37,456 nt of DNA from a virus: the IMG/VR virus record IMGVR_UViG_3300043548_000155, positions 1-37,456 of that record; one strand, 5' to 3'. Position numbers and translations under genes: made by a program. Positions 1-6,424 of the stretch are shown here, one piece after another. The notes beneath the pieces are model-generated. The model saw only the letters and a program-made list of their open reading frames with translations. It searched no databases and was not told the DNA's origin. Numbering within the stretch: position 1 is the stretch's first letter; the number at the start of each line of letters is the position of its first letter.

Positions 1-343
1 CATCCTGTACTGTAGTGTCCTTCTTACCACGGGCCTTGATTGCTTCAAGGCTTGGCTTAGTTGCCTTAACCTTGACAGTGCCCTTGCTGGCTTCCTTTTC
101 CTTATCTTCTAGAGTATCAGTAATAGTTGCCTGATCCTCTGCTGACTGAAACTCCTTGCAAGTAAGCATATACTTGAGTGATTCAATCTTAGTCATCTCA
201 CTGGGTAGTTCGATGAAATCACAACGTGTTGCTCCGCCCTTCGTAAACTGCTTGACACGGCGAACCATGTCATCAGTGAAACGAACCTTAGCATTGCCAT
301 TGTGAACAGTAATACCAACAACCTTAAACGTTTGAGTAGTCAT
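1..343 (-). CDS. Hypothetical protein, Lys-rich C-terminus (3' end outside window)
   Basis: This minus-strand gene starts with ATG at 343-341, behind a good ribosome site (TAAGGAG about 7 nt upstream). It runs off the left edge, so only the first 114 residues are visible. The protein begins MTTQTFKVVGITVHNGNAKV. The N-terminal 70 residues look like a compact mixed alpha/beta domain. They are followed by an acidic stretch (about residues 72-84) and a Lys/Ala-rich tail with KVKATKP. I do not recognise the family and see no catalytic motif. It has its own sigma70-like promoter at 396-424. The open frame, ribosome site and promoter make the gene itself certain. Confidence 0.8.
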   Translation of the reverse strand, partial: MTTQTFKVVGITVHNGNAKVRFTDDMVRRVKQFTKGGATRCDFIELPSEMTKIESLKYMLTCKEFQSAEDQATITDTLEDKEKEASKGTVKVKATKPSLEAIKARGKKDTTVQD

Positions 344-395
344 ACAATTATCTCCTTAGAGAGTTAAACAAATCGTGCGATATTGCACAGTTATA

Positions 396-424
396 ATGAT
401 AACAAAAGGGAAAGATAAAGTCAA
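396..424 (-). promoter_or_regulatory. sigma70-type promoter for the gene ending at the left edge
   Basis: On the minus strand, TTGACT (424-419), a 17-nt spacer and TATCAT (401-396). The leader contains a small inverted repeat, GTGC-N6-GCAC (about 374-388), just after the expected start. It could be a leader hairpin or an operator. Confidence 0.7.
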
Positions 425-455
425 GTGTTTTTTACCCTTTTGTTACCCATTATTC

Positions 456-602
456 TTACATTAGATTCGCTGATTCCGAAATCAGTTGCGAACCATACAT
501 TGCGCGGGCCAATTCAATTGCCTTGTAGTTATTCTCAGCAAACACCGTAGTGCGAATTGGGGCACCACTAGAATTACGAATCCAAATCCAATATTCGTTC
601 AC
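456..602 (-). CDS. Small conserved phage-type protein (48 aa, GTG start)
   Basis: A longer frame opens at 653, but the strong ribosome site GGAGG at 613-609 sits 6 nt before a GTG at 602-600, so I choose that start. The product begins (V/M)NEYWIWIRNSSGAPIRTTV and ends near MYGSQLISESANLM. This reads like a small globular protein with one helix containing KAIELARAMYG. The GTG overlaps the TGA stop of the upstream 40-aa gene (GTGA), so translation is probably coupled. Proteins with this WIWI...ENNYKAIELA pattern are, as I recall, frequent unnamed phage proteins. No function can be assigned. Confidence 0.7.
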   Translation of the reverse strand: MNEYWIWIRNSSGAPIRTTVFAENNYKAIELARAMYGSQLISESANLM

Positions 603-721
603 TTCAAACCTCCAAATAGTAGAATACCTGATACAACAATCATCATAGACCAAAAAAGTAGTTCTCCGTATGATACTGTATAGAGAACCAATCTTTGATA
701 AAGTTCCTTAAGTTTATTCAT
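599..721 (-). CDS. Small membrane protein (40 aa)
   Basis: A very short gene. Its ATG (721-719) overlaps the TAA stop of the upstream 138-aa gene by one base (TAATG), and its TGA overlaps the GTG of the next gene. The product begins MNKLKELYQRLVLYTVSYGE and contains one hydrophobic segment, LLFWSMMIVVSGILLFGG (about residues 21-38). It is a predicted single-pass inner-membrane peptide. Stop/start overlaps at both ends make a chance frame unlikely. Function is unknown. Confidence 0.65.
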   Translation of the reverse strand: MNKLKELYQRLVLYTVSYGELLFWSMMIVVSGILLFGGLK

Positions 722-1137
722 TATGCCTCCACCACGTAATTCTTGTTCCACTTACCGATGTTAACATCAACATAGTAAGCAGTGTTAAAATAGTCAGTCA
801 TTGCGTCGGACTCATCGTACCAATCTGCACTCTTGAGGGCCTTGAAGGCCTCGGTCAGAAATGCCTTAGCATCGCCATCGTAGTGATCCTGAAACCAGTA
901 GGGGTTTACTTGATCGTAACCAGTAGTGTTCGGGCGGAAGCCACGCTGTACTTGATAGAAATCTTCACCACAAACACGGTTGCTGTTGGCGATAAAGTCG
1001 ATCTTACCTGACTTGAGGGTCAGACAGATAGTAGAATGATTACGCACAGACAAAGTACCCTTCACGCCATACTTCTTAAAGATGGGCTTGAGTGCGTTAG
1101 CGATAACTGCTTTGCGTTCCTGATTCATGTAAGCCAT
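721..1137 (-). CDS. Conserved phage protein, possibly LPD29-like domain
   Basis: 138 aa, start ATG 1137-1135 with GGAGAT upstream and a strong promoter at 1170-1198. The N-terminal half (KKYGVKGTLSVRNHSTICLT) is followed by an aromatic-rich region and a C-terminus ending GKWNKNYVVEA. This layout recalls the small polyvalent-protein-associated domain often annotated LPD29 in phages and plasmids. I assign that from memory of the motif style, so it is tentative. There are no catalytic residues I can name. It is first gene of a three-gene coupled cluster with the 40-aa and 48-aa proteins. Confidence 0.7.
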   Translation of the reverse strand: MAYMNQERKAVIANALKPIFKKYGVKGTLSVRNHSTICLTLKSGKIDFIANSNRVCGEDFYQVQRGFRPNTTGYDQVNPYWFQDHYDGDAKAFLTEAFKALKSADWYDESDAMTDYFNTAYYVDVNIGKWNKNYVVEA

Positions 1138-1169
1138 TTCGTATCTCCGTTTTCTCAGTCTATGTATGT

Positions 1170-1198
1170 ATTATATGCCCGTTTTGATTAAATGTCAA
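1170..1198 (-). promoter_or_regulatory. Strong early promoter (consensus type)
   Basis: TTGACA (1198-1193), 17-nt spacer and TATAAT (1175-1170), preceded by AAAAAAGGC. The leader contains ACTGAGAAA, seen again in several other leaders in this window. Confidence 0.9.
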
Positions 1199-1205
1199 GC
1201 CTTTT

Positions 1206-1388
1206 TTATCCAATTTTCTCATTTTCTTCAAGAATTTTAGACAGGCCCATTGCCATAATAACCAACCCTAGTAGCGAAAAAACAACAACTTCCCAAAGAG
1301 GCAGGGGTGCGGTACCGGACGCAAGTGCGTAATCATCAGTACCAGCAACCCCTGCTAGAATTAGTAAACCAATCATAAAGCGAATCAT
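1206..1388 (-). CDS. Small two-segment membrane protein (60 aa)
   Basis: Start ATG 1388-1386 with AAAGGA eight bases upstream and its own strong promoter at 1421-1449. The product begins MIRFMIGLLILAGVAG, a hydrophobic N-terminus. It has a second hydrophobic segment, LWEVVVFSLLGLVIMAMGL (about residues 31-49), then a short charged tail, SKILEENEKIG. Small proteins of this design are common in large phages. Function is unknown. The first segment could be a cleavable signal, but no clear signal-peptidase site follows it. Confidence 0.8.
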   Translation of the reverse strand: MIRFMIGLLILAGVAGTDDYALASGTAPLPLWEVVVFSLLGLVIMAMGLSKILEENEKIG

Positions 1389-1420
1389 TTGTTGTGTCCT
1401 TTAATTCAGTCTATACATGT

Positions 1421-1449
1421 ATTATATGCCCAAACTGATTAAATGTCAA
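1421..1449 (-). promoter_or_regulatory. Strong early promoter (consensus type)
   Basis: TTGACA (1449-1444), 17-nt spacer and TATAAT (1426-1421). The palindrome ATACATGTAT overlaps the -10/start region. Confidence 0.9.
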
Positions 1450-1487
1450 CCTTTTTTATCCACTTTTATCCATTAAAATTCAACAAC

Positions 1488-2108
1488 TTAGACACGCGGC
1501 CTATAGAAAATATGCGCCCCGATCTGTGCTAGTTTCTTTTTAGCCCTAGCCCAACTTGGCCTCACATAATCTGCGTGATAGAACAATGCATCATCCAATC
1601 CATGAATGCGCTTCCCTTCTACCAATACATCACGTGCAATATCTTTACTTTCTTCCCATCTATATCCTGAAGGAGTTGTCCAACGAATTCTATGGTTGTT
1701 AGCCCAAGAGAACTGATAGGGTTCTAAGACAACCTCACAGATTCCCTTTTCGAATCTTGGATCCTTCATTCTGTTAACTGTTACTTGTGCTACAGCATAC
1801 TTACCTAATTTACTTTCATGCGCGGCTTCGTGATAGATATTTTTTGCCATGCAGAAAATATCAGTCCTATTGTGCATGATCTTTTCATTAGTGTCCACAA
1901 TAGAAAGAAATTTAGGTTTTGGTTTAACGTATGCTGGTGCCAACGGGTCACTCGCAATAGGAACCACCGGCTTGGTTACAGTAACAGGTGTAGTCTTTGT
2001 ATGACCTACATTCGACAAAACTTGTACTGAAAATAATGCAACCACACCAAGTAACATGAGTTTCCAAGGTAGGATTGCTTGATTAAATTGTTGTTCTGAA
2101 TAATACAT
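1488..2108 (-). CDS. SleB-like cell wall hydrolase with N-terminal membrane anchor
   Basis: 206 aa from ATG 2108-2106, chosen because AAAAGGAA precedes it. The open frame extends further upstream without a ribosome site. An N-terminal hydrophobic segment (WKLMLLGVVALFSVQVL, about residues 15-31) acts as a signal anchor. A Pro/Lys/Val linker follows. The C-terminal 120 residues carry the cell-wall hydrolase SleB-family pattern: CMAKNIYHEAAHE with the putative catalytic Glu, then QVTVNRM, FSWANN, and ALFYHADYVRPSW near the end. The family cleaves peptidoglycan (lytic transglycosylase or amidase). The early-type location suggests a role in envelope remodelling or lysis, but it could also be a virion-associated enzyme. 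Confidence 0.88.
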   Translation of the reverse strand: MYYSEQQFNQAILPWKLMLLGVVALFSVQVLSNVGHTKTTPVTVTKPVVPIASDPLAPAYVKPKPKFLSIVDTNEKIMHNRTDIFCMAKNIYHEAAHESKLGKYAVAQVTVNRMKDPRFEKGICEVVLEPYQFSWANNHRIRWTTPSGYRWEESKDIARDVLVEGKRIHGLDDALFYHADYVRPSWARAKKKLAQIGAHIFYRPRV

Positions 2109-2201
2109 TTTATTTCCTTTTAATGGCCGCTCACAGTGGGTTAGGTCATTATTATAGTTTTTATTCCTAACTACGATGAGTAGCACTTCCCAAATGACAG
2201 G

Positions 2202-2232
2202 AAAAAGAATGGTCACCGAAGTGACCATTCTT
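2202..2232 (-). terminator. Intrinsic terminator
   Basis: On the minus strand a perfect 12-bp stem closed by a TTCG tetraloop is followed by a T-run. It lies just downstream of the 96-aa gene and ends that transcript. Confidence 0.92.
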
Positions 2233-2263
2233 GATTTGTTAGTCGTTGGGCTTTAGACTGTTT

Positions 2264-2554
2264 TTAAGCAGTCTCTAGCATGTTCGCAGGAACACGCCAG
2301 TTAGTAGCGAACAATGAATTACTATTCTGTTCGCGGACAATCACAAACTTGCGATTGATTTTAGTGACGGTACCGAGAACGGTACGACCATCACGTGAAC
2401 TGACAAACTTGACGGGCAGACCAACTGACAGACTACGCTTAGTCTCCTTGGTCAACTGCGTACGGGCAAACTTAAGGGCCATAGTGATCGAATTCAACTG
2501 ATCGTTCGTGAAGTTACCGAACATGATAGCCTTGTTAACTTGATCGATAGTCAT
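2264..2554 (-). CDS. Conserved phage protein, small beta-domain (96 aa)
   Basis: Start ATG 2554-2552, chosen from AGAGGA seven bases upstream. An ATG two codons earlier overlaps that site. An N-terminal helical part has NDQLNSITMALKFARTQL. It is followed by a beta-rich, KOW/SH3-like segment: VGLPVKFVSSRDGRTVLGTV, then VTKINRKFVIV, and a C-terminus NWRVPANMLETA. This combination is a familiar unnamed phage protein type. The beta part suggests nucleic-acid or protein binding, but that is inference. It is a single-gene transcription unit with its promoter at 2589-2617 and terminator at 2202-2232. Confidence 0.8.
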   Translation of the reverse strand: MTIDQVNKAIMFGNFTNDQLNSITMALKFARTQLTKETKRSLSVGLPVKFVSSRDGRTVLGTVTKINRKFVIVREQNSNSLFATNWRVPANMLETA

Positions 2555-2588
2555 ATGCATTTCCTCTTTCTCAGTTTCAATACTATGT

Positions 2589-2617
2589 AGTATATGCCCA
2601 AATTGATTAAATGTCAA
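2589..2617 (-). promoter_or_regulatory. Strong early promoter
   Basis: TTGACA (2617-2612), 17-nt spacer and TATACT (2594-2589). The leader has ACTGAGAAA before the ribosome site. Confidence 0.88.
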
Positions 2618-2624
2618 GCCTTTT

Positions 2625-2897
2625 TTATAACTTTTTTTCGGGGACAAATCCTTCAGGCATGTCAGCCCCGGCCCCAAATAAGAATGATTCGCATTGAGTC
2701 CTCAGATACTTACGTGCCTCAGGATCCAACGCATTAATACGGTTCTCATTGACTAGCATCGTTTGATGCTTAAGCCACGAGTCCCATGCTTCTTTACTCA
2801 CAGTTTCAAAGATACGTTTCCCAAACTCTCCGGGATAGGGAGGGAAATTTAATCCCTCTGTTTCCCTGTTTAGTACTACGCAATTAACAGTCCGCAT
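2625..2897 (-). CDS. yggX: YggX-family Fe(II)/oxidative damage protection protein
   Basis: 90 aa from ATG 2897-2895 (AAGGA upstream). It matches the bacterial YggX family along its length: N-terminal [15 protein letters not shown] with the conserved Cys6, then [39 protein letters not shown], and the C-terminal [16 protein letters not shown]. YggX is a small cytosolic protein that protects iron-sulfur clusters and limits iron-driven oxidative damage. The length equals the host family (about 90 aa), so it looks intact. It overlaps the upstream 55-aa gene by 14 nt. With AhpC and AhpD at the other end of the window it suggests a virus-carried oxidative-stress set. Family assignment is confident, and the role in infection is inference. 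Confidence 0.92.
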   Translation of the reverse strand: MRTVNCVVLNRETEGLNFPPYPGEFGKRIFETVSKEAWDSWLKHQTMLVNENRINALDPEARKYLRTQCESFLFGAGADMPEGFVPEKKL

Positions 2898-3051
2898 TAA
2901 GCCATTCCTTCTTTCCGAAACGAGGCTTACGGCGATACTGGTTCTTTGGCTCAACACGTTTGCACTTGAAGGGGCTGTCGTTTTCAAACAACACCTTATG
3001 TGCGCGGTGCTTGGGACGTTCGAACGTGAAATGAAGAGTTTCTTTTTTCAT
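2884..3051 (-). CDS. Small basic protein (55 aa)
   Basis: Start ATG 3051-3049 lies only 9 nt downstream of the promoter -10 (3066-3061), so its mRNA has almost no leader and no ribosome site. The product starts [20 protein letters not shown] and ends KKEWLNADC. It is rich in Lys, Arg and His. Its 3' end overlaps yggX by 14 nt, which argues that the two are co-translated. Unknown function, and small size and charge would fit a nucleic-acid or host-factor binder. Confidence 0.65.
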   Translation of the reverse strand: MKKETLHFTFERPKHRAHKVLFENDSPFKCKRVEPKNQYRRKPRFGKKEWLNADC

Positions 3052-3060
3052 AATACGTGT

Positions 3061-3089
3061 ATCTTATACCCAAACTTATTAGTTGTCAA
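3061..3089 (-). promoter_or_regulatory. Early promoter for the 55-aa gene and yggX
   Basis: TTGACA (3089-3084), 17-nt spacer and TAAGAT (3066-3061). The -35 overlaps the stop codon of the upstream 71-aa gene. Confidence 0.8.
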
Positions 3090-3301
3090 GCCTTTTTCTT
3101 AAATTCTTTATCAACGTAATACATAATAAGTTCACGCTGAATCATAGTAATCAAGTCGCCATGGTCTTCATTGACAACAAATCTAACAGGGCATTCACCC
3201 CAAGACCTTGATTTGTTAAAATGTGCGAACCATCTGCGATGATCTTTATTTTTTGCATCAAAAACAACATAGGGTCTACCGTACAGTGCTAATTTTGACA
3301 T
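3086..3301 (-). CDS. Conserved small phage protein (71 aa)
   Basis: Start ATG 3301-3299. The product runs MSKLALYGRPYVVFDAKN, then HRRWFAHFNKSRSWGECPVR, HGDLITMIQRELIMYYV, and a Lys-rich end. The pattern GRPYV.FD...HR.WF...SWG.CPVRFV is one I associate with widespread unnamed proteins of large phages. No ribosome site is obvious, so the start rests on the pattern. It may be translated from upstream read-through. Function is unknown. Confidence 0.75.
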   Translation of the reverse strand: MSKLALYGRPYVVFDAKNKDHRRWFAHFNKSRSWGECPVRFVVNEDHGDLITMIQRELIMYYVDKEFKKKA

Positions 3302-3345
3302 AGATATTTAATTGTGTGTGTTAGGTTAAAAATACTTTGTTTTAC

Positions 3346-3666
3346 TCAGGTCAGCGTGAATTCTACACGTTTCACCGACTTAACAGTGAAACTACGCCAA
3401 CCTTTTGCCTCAACGTCATAGACTGGCATTACTGTATCAGTCTTTAGACGATCCGTACGATCTTCACCCTCTTTGATTTCCTGCTTAGGAAGTACAGTAG
3501 GGTCAAGAGTACACTTCATGACACGTTCAGTGCCATCCTTCTTAGTGAATGTAATGGTAACTTCTGGTGTAGATTGTAATACACCCTTTACCCATTCACG
3601 AAAAGTATTCCATTGAGTATCAGTCCAATCGGGTTGCGGACCGTTAACATTAATCTCGTTGCTCAT
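3346..3666 (-). CDS. SH3 beta-barrel-like phage protein (DUF2693-type)
   Basis: 106 aa, start ATG 3666-3664 behind GGAAGAG. N-terminal 30 residues are helical (WTDTQWNTFREWVKGVLQS). The rest is a beta-rich fold: VTITFTKKDGTERVMKCTLD, then VYDVEAKGWRSFTVKSVKRV. The KKDG.ERVM.CTLD and E.KGWRSF.V.S motifs fit the phage family described as SH3 beta-barrel-fold proteins (DUF2693). Function is unknown and a nucleic-acid or protein adaptor role is plausible. It overlaps the end of the upstream gene by 17 nt, so it belongs to the operon running from 4918. Confidence 0.8.
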   Translation of the reverse strand: MSNEINVNGPQPDWTDTQWNTFREWVKGVLQSTPEVTITFTKKDGTERVMKCTLDPTVLPKQEIKEGEDRTDRLKTDTVMPVYDVEAKGWRSFTVKSVKRVEFTLT

Positions 3667-4120
3667 TTTGCTCTTCCCAAGTTGTAAAAAAGTTTTTAAT
3701 CTTTAGTTCATCATCCCACTGAGTGGCATAATCATTATCGTTGTCGCACATAGTCATTGCTTCGTCCATTGAGACTATGCGATGCGAAACAATTTGTTCT
3801 CCCAGATGTTCTTGAGAGAATTCTTTTGCCTCTTGCATGGTAACAGTATCAAGCGCCCACTTAGACTTATCGTTACCATAATCATCAGTACCAACTGGTA
3901 CTTCAACCATATAACGTTGACGAAATGTAGATACTGCTTCTACCAATACCCACTGCGTTTCTGGCTTCTTAGTCAAAGTGTAACTCCCATCTTGGTTGTC
4001 AGTCCAAATTAAATCATCACCTTCTTTCCAACCAGTTGCTTCTAACATATCAGGTGGAAATTCTAAGATACTGTCTCCAGTCTCAGGATCTTCTTTAACT
4101 TCTAGTGTCCAACTTTTCAT
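3650..4120 (-). CDS. AbrB/SpoVT-like N-terminal domain protein (156 aa)
   Basis: Start ATG 4120-4118, overlapping the upstream TGA (ATGA), with AAGGAT before it. The first 55 residues resemble an AbrB/MazE swapped-hairpin domain: TGDSILEFPPDMLEATGWKE, then GDDLIWTDNQDGSYTLTKK. The rest is acidic and helical, ending in FFTTWEEQNEQRD, and carries VSHRIVSMDEAM. AbrB-type domains usually bind DNA, but this one has a large unrelated C-terminal part, so a transcription-regulator role is only possible. It lies in a coupled operon with the membrane protein upstream and the SH3-like protein downstream. Confidence 0.75.
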   Translation of the reverse strand: MKSWTLEVKEDPETGDSILEFPPDMLEATGWKEGDDLIWTDNQDGSYTLTKKPETQWVLVEAVSTFRQRYMVEVPVGTDDYGNDKSKWALDTVTMQEAKEFSQEHLGEQIVSHRIVSMDEAMTMCDNDNDYATQWDDELKIKNFFTTWEEQNEQRD

Positions 4121-4404
4121 GTCAATATCCTTACTAAACCAACTGTATCAATGGTGGTCAACAAAATATAATTAGCAAGCATACCAAAACTACGACGGCT
4201 ATAGGCACACCAACTGTATATAGCACAGCCAGTAATCCAAAGAGGATATAATAGAAGAAGAGGAGGATTAGGAACAGTAAAGGCCATAATAATAGAACAG
4301 CCAATGCTAAGAGCCCAAGCAACCACTTCGAGGGTGAATCTGACACGGTTGCTACTCCAATCCTCTTTTATCCAATTAAAGATTCCGCTGAGAATATCAT
4401 TCAT
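4117..4404 (-). CDS. Inner-membrane phage protein, 2-3 membrane segments
   Basis: 95 aa from ATG 4404-4402, chosen over an upstream in-frame Met because AAGGAA lies close by and the start overlaps the end of the previous gene. A short amphipathic N-terminus (MNDILSGIFNWIKEDW) precedes three hydrophobic stretches, around residues 25-45 (VVAWALSIGCSIIMAFTV), 48-64 (PPLLLLYPLWITGCAIY) and 72-92 (GMLANYILLTTIDTVGL). This is a compact polytopic membrane protein of a type seen in other large phages. The transport-like look is not enough to assign a substrate. Confidence 0.78.
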   Translation of the reverse strand: MNDILSGIFNWIKEDWSSNRVRFTLEVVAWALSIGCSIIMAFTVPNPPLLLLYPLWITGCAIYSWCAYSRRSFGMLANYILLTTIDTVGLVRILT

Positions 4405-4918
4405 TATTTTCCTTGTGCATATCAATTGCTTTCTGTAGAATGATTTCAAACATCTTGTTCAATGTAATGTCACGCTCATGTGCCATCATTGCTACCTTAA
4501 GCAATAGTTCATCCTCTAAATCAATTGGCAATTCAACACGTTGATCAAAGGTATCATCACCATTAAAGATTGCAGTAGCCTTCTCTAGGAAGTCTTCGGT
4601 AGTTTCAAGACCACACCACTTAATATCGTCCCACGCCTGACTCGGATCAATGTTGCGTGATTCTGCTTCATCCAAATATGCTTGCTTGTATTCAGGATTA
4701 AGCCAACGATATGGTCTGATATTAGGATTCCAAGTGTCAGTATCTACCGCAATGTTAACCTCATAAACCTCTTGTGTTTCAGTATTGAATACTGCACTAA
4801 CGTAGGCATAGTCGCTACGATATTCTAAAAATCGGGCATTTTCCCAACAAGACCATAGATAGTTGTCACCGCCTGAAATCTTATGGTCAAATGCTTCATT
4901 CAAATCATAAACGTACAT
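4397..4918 (-). CDS. Hypothetical protein with C-terminal ribbon-helix-helix-like domain
   Basis: 173 aa, start ATG 4918-4916 with TAGGAGA upstream. It is the first gene of the operon reading to 3346. The N-terminal 120 residues are an unrecognised Trp/Tyr-rich domain (NAVDTDTWNPN, RPYRWLNPEYKQAYL). The C-terminal 45 residues, VELPIDLEDELLLKVAMMAH then ITLNKMFEIILQKAI, follow the Arc/MetJ ribbon-helix-helix pattern: a short beta strand and two helices. This suggests dimeric DNA binding, possibly self-regulation from the adjacent promoter at 4944-4972. The DNA-binding role is inference. Confidence 0.75.
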   Translation of the reverse strand: MYVYDLNEAFDHKISGGDNYLWSCWENARFLEYRSDYAYVSAVFNTETQEVYEVNIAVDTDTWNPNIRPYRWLNPEYKQAYLDEAESRNIDPSQAWDDIKWCGLETTEDFLEKATAIFNGDDTFDQRVELPIDLEDELLLKVAMMAHERDITLNKMFEIILQKAIDMHKENNE

Positions 4919-4943
4919 TATAATCTCCTAATCAACTACAGTC

Positions 4944-4972
4944 ACTATACATCAAAATAGATATACAGTCAA
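4944..4972 (-). promoter_or_regulatory. Promoter for the 4918-3346 operon
   Basis: TTGACT (4972-4967), 17-nt spacer and TATAGT (4949-4944), about 30 nt before the ATG. It lacks the AAAGGC extension of the strongest promoters. Confidence 0.75.
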
Positions 4973-4985
4973 CATAAACGGACAC

Positions 4986-5315
4986 TTAACGTTTTGGTGC
5001 AATAGGCTTACGGATCTTGAGAATCTTGCGATCTTCTTCCGTCAACTTTTCCCAAGCCGCTTGCTTAATTTTATAGACACGCATTTTTTCACGATAAGTT
5101 TCAACAGCCGTAGATGCTGAGGTAACAATATTACCCCACCACTTACTAACTTCATCATCACGTAATAGAAGGAATTCAGCACGTCCTGCTTTAACCAACT
5201 CAACCATTACCTTACGTGCAATGCGCTGGTCACGATTGCCATAAAAGTCACCAGTGTTGCTCTTTTCAATATGATTGAGAATATCAATATCAATACCGTA
5301 TTCTTGTTCCGTCAT
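4986..5315 (-). CDS. Hypothetical protein (109 aa)
   Basis: ATG 5315-5313 lies inside the end of the upstream gene (26-nt overlap). Mainly helical and Lys-rich, with RDDEVSKWWGNIV and EKLTEEDRKILKIRKPI. The KWW element, the helical Lys-rich middle and the LTxEE ending recall the neighbouring 131-aa protein (DPEVKKWWVKH, KLTPEEIAAFGL). The two are therefore probably divergent paralogues. Unknown function. Confidence 0.75.
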   Translation of the reverse strand: MTEQEYGIDIDILNHIEKSNTGDFYGNRDQRIARKVMVELVKAGRAEFLLLRDDEVSKWWGNIVTSASTAVETYREKMRVYKIKQAAWEKLTEEDRKILKIRKPIAPKR

Positions 5316-5685
5316 CTTGTTTTACCTTTTTTGGTTTCTTGTCTAGACCAAACGCGGCAATTTCTTCCGGCGTTAGTTTAGCCATAATGTTTGCTTTTAC
5401 CTTAGCAAGTTCAGCGTCCTTAATACGTTGCTTTTCATCTTTGATACGTTGCTTTTCATCTAATGCCTGTTGCTTGATATCTTCTGCTTTATGTTTAACC
5501 CACCACTTTTTAACTTCGGGGTCTTTCATTAAAGTTTGATAATCCGTACCATTTTCTAGTGCATACATTGCCTTACATGCAACACGTGCAAGTGTATCGT
5601 TTCTATCTTTAAGGTCAGTAACAACACTAAGGGCTGAACTAGTAGTACGACTGAAACCATCAGACCAATAATCTCTACAAGGCAT
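5290..5685 (-). CDS. Hypothetical protein with duplicated coiled-coil repeat (131 aa)
   Basis: ATG 5685-5683 with GAGGAG upstream. The N-terminal part is NDTLARVACKAMYALENG, then DPEVKKWWVKHKAED. It is followed by a charged coiled coil containing a tandem repeat, DEKQRIK-DEKQRIKD, from an in-frame DNA duplication near 5428-5465. It ends with a KLTPEEIAAFGLDKKPKK tail. Probably a paralogue of the downstream 109-aa gene. Unknown function. Confidence 0.77.
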   Translation of the reverse strand: MPCRDYWSDGFSRTTSSALSVVTDLKDRNDTLARVACKAMYALENGTDYQTLMKDPEVKKWWVKHKAEDIKQQALDEKQRIKDEKQRIKDAELAKVKANIMAKLTPEEIAAFGLDKKPKKVKQDDGTRIRY

Positions 5686-5686
5686 A

Positions 5687-6136
5687 TTACTTCTCCTCTA
5701 ATCTTGCTTTGATTTCCATAAAAAACTGATGGTACTTTGCCATTCTAGCAATGTCCTTTTCAGAAACACCCTTGAGACGGCGAATATCAGTGTTGTGTCG
5801 CAAGTCAGCCATTTTCACTCGCATAGCATCTTGACTAGTAAACACAACTTCCTTGTACTCATCATACGTTTGACCGGGCATCTTAGTCAATGCACGAATG
5901 CCTTGGATAACTCTTTCGCTCATACCTGCTTCACGCAAGTCCTTGAACGTCACACTAGTGTCCTCAACAACATCATGACCAAGTGCCATGCACATCAGTT
6001 CCTCATCAGTAGTCTTGAGGTAATGCATAACCTTGAGGGGATGCAGAATGTAGGGATTGCCGCCCCGGTCAAATTGACCTGCATGTGCATTAGTAGCAAG
6101 TACTAACATCTTGCCTAGCATTTCACCTTTTCTCAT
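5687..6136 (-). CDS. HD-domain (p)ppGpp hydrolase-like protein
   Basis: 149 aa, ATG 6136-6134 with an AAAGGGG site. This matches the RelA/SpoT-type HD hydrolase domain alone: AHAGQFDRGGNPYILHPLKV (His32), then MALGHDVVEDTS (His54-Asp55 and Glu58-Asp59) and VKMADLRHNTD (Asp111, Asn115). Together these give the Mn-binding and catalytic set of Mesh1/SpoT hydrolases. The length fits a single-domain small alarmone hydrolase with no synthetase part. It would remove ppGpp in the host cytosol and lift stringent control during infection. Substrate assignment is by family, and a different nucleotide is possible. It has its own promoter at 6166-6194, with a palindrome overlapping the -10. Confidence 0.88.
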   Translation of the reverse strand: MRKGEMLGKMLVLATNAHAGQFDRGGNPYILHPLKVMHYLKTTDEELMCMALGHDVVEDTSVTFKDLREAGMSERVIQGIRALTKMPGQTYDEYKEVVFTSQDAMRVKMADLRHNTDIRRLKGVSEKDIARMAKYHQFFMEIKARLEEK

Positions 6137-6153
6137 TTTCTGCCCCTTTCTTT

Positions 6154-6194
6154 TACTGTACTTACAGTATACGACATATGGGAATTAAAGTCAA
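6154..6194 (-). promoter_or_regulatory. Promoter of the HD hydrolase gene with overlapping palindrome
   Basis: TTGACT (6194-6189), 17-nt spacer and TATACT (6171-6166). The perfect inverted repeat TACTGTA-CT-TACAGTA (6154-6169) overlaps the -10 and the start point, as an operator would. Confidence 0.75.
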
Positions 6195-6424
6195 GTAAAA
6201 AATTTAACTAGACCTATTCCCATAAAAATTAATGCCACAATGTTCACCGTCATTTGTGGTTTGTTTGAAACACGAATGGTCCAAACTAAGAATGCCAATG
6301 TACCTATAGCAAAGGCTCCAATATTCAAAACGTCATAATGATAGTCTACTCCTAAAGTGTTGAGTAGGTGTCCTATCATTATGAAGACGGCACCAAACCA
6401 TTGCAAGGCGTCATTAAATCTCAT
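6191..6424 (-). CDS. Three-segment small membrane protein (77 aa)
   Basis: ATG 6424-6422 overlaps the stop of the upstream gene (ATGA). Hydrophobic segments lie at about residues 8-25 (QWFGAVFIMIGHLLNTLG), 33-50 (LNIGAFAIGTLAFLVWTI) and 57-75 (MTVNIVALIFMGIGLVKFF), with short loops. It is a predicted inner-membrane protein of unknown function. Its end reaches into the -35 of the next promoter. Confidence 0.78.
   Translation of the reverse strand: MRFNDALQWFGAVFIMIGHLLNTLGVDYHYDVLNIGAFAIGTLAFLVWTIRVSNKPQMTVNIVALIFMGIGLVKFFT

Noticed and set aside
4158-4346. 62-codon hydrophobic frame overlapping the membrane gene
   Set aside because: Shifted frame of the 95-aa membrane protein. No start signal of its own.
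6154-6169. LexA/SOS box before the HD gene
   Set aside because: The palindrome has CTGT-N4-ACAG, while the E. coli-type box needs CTGT-N8-ACAG. It is kept only as an unassigned operator candidate.
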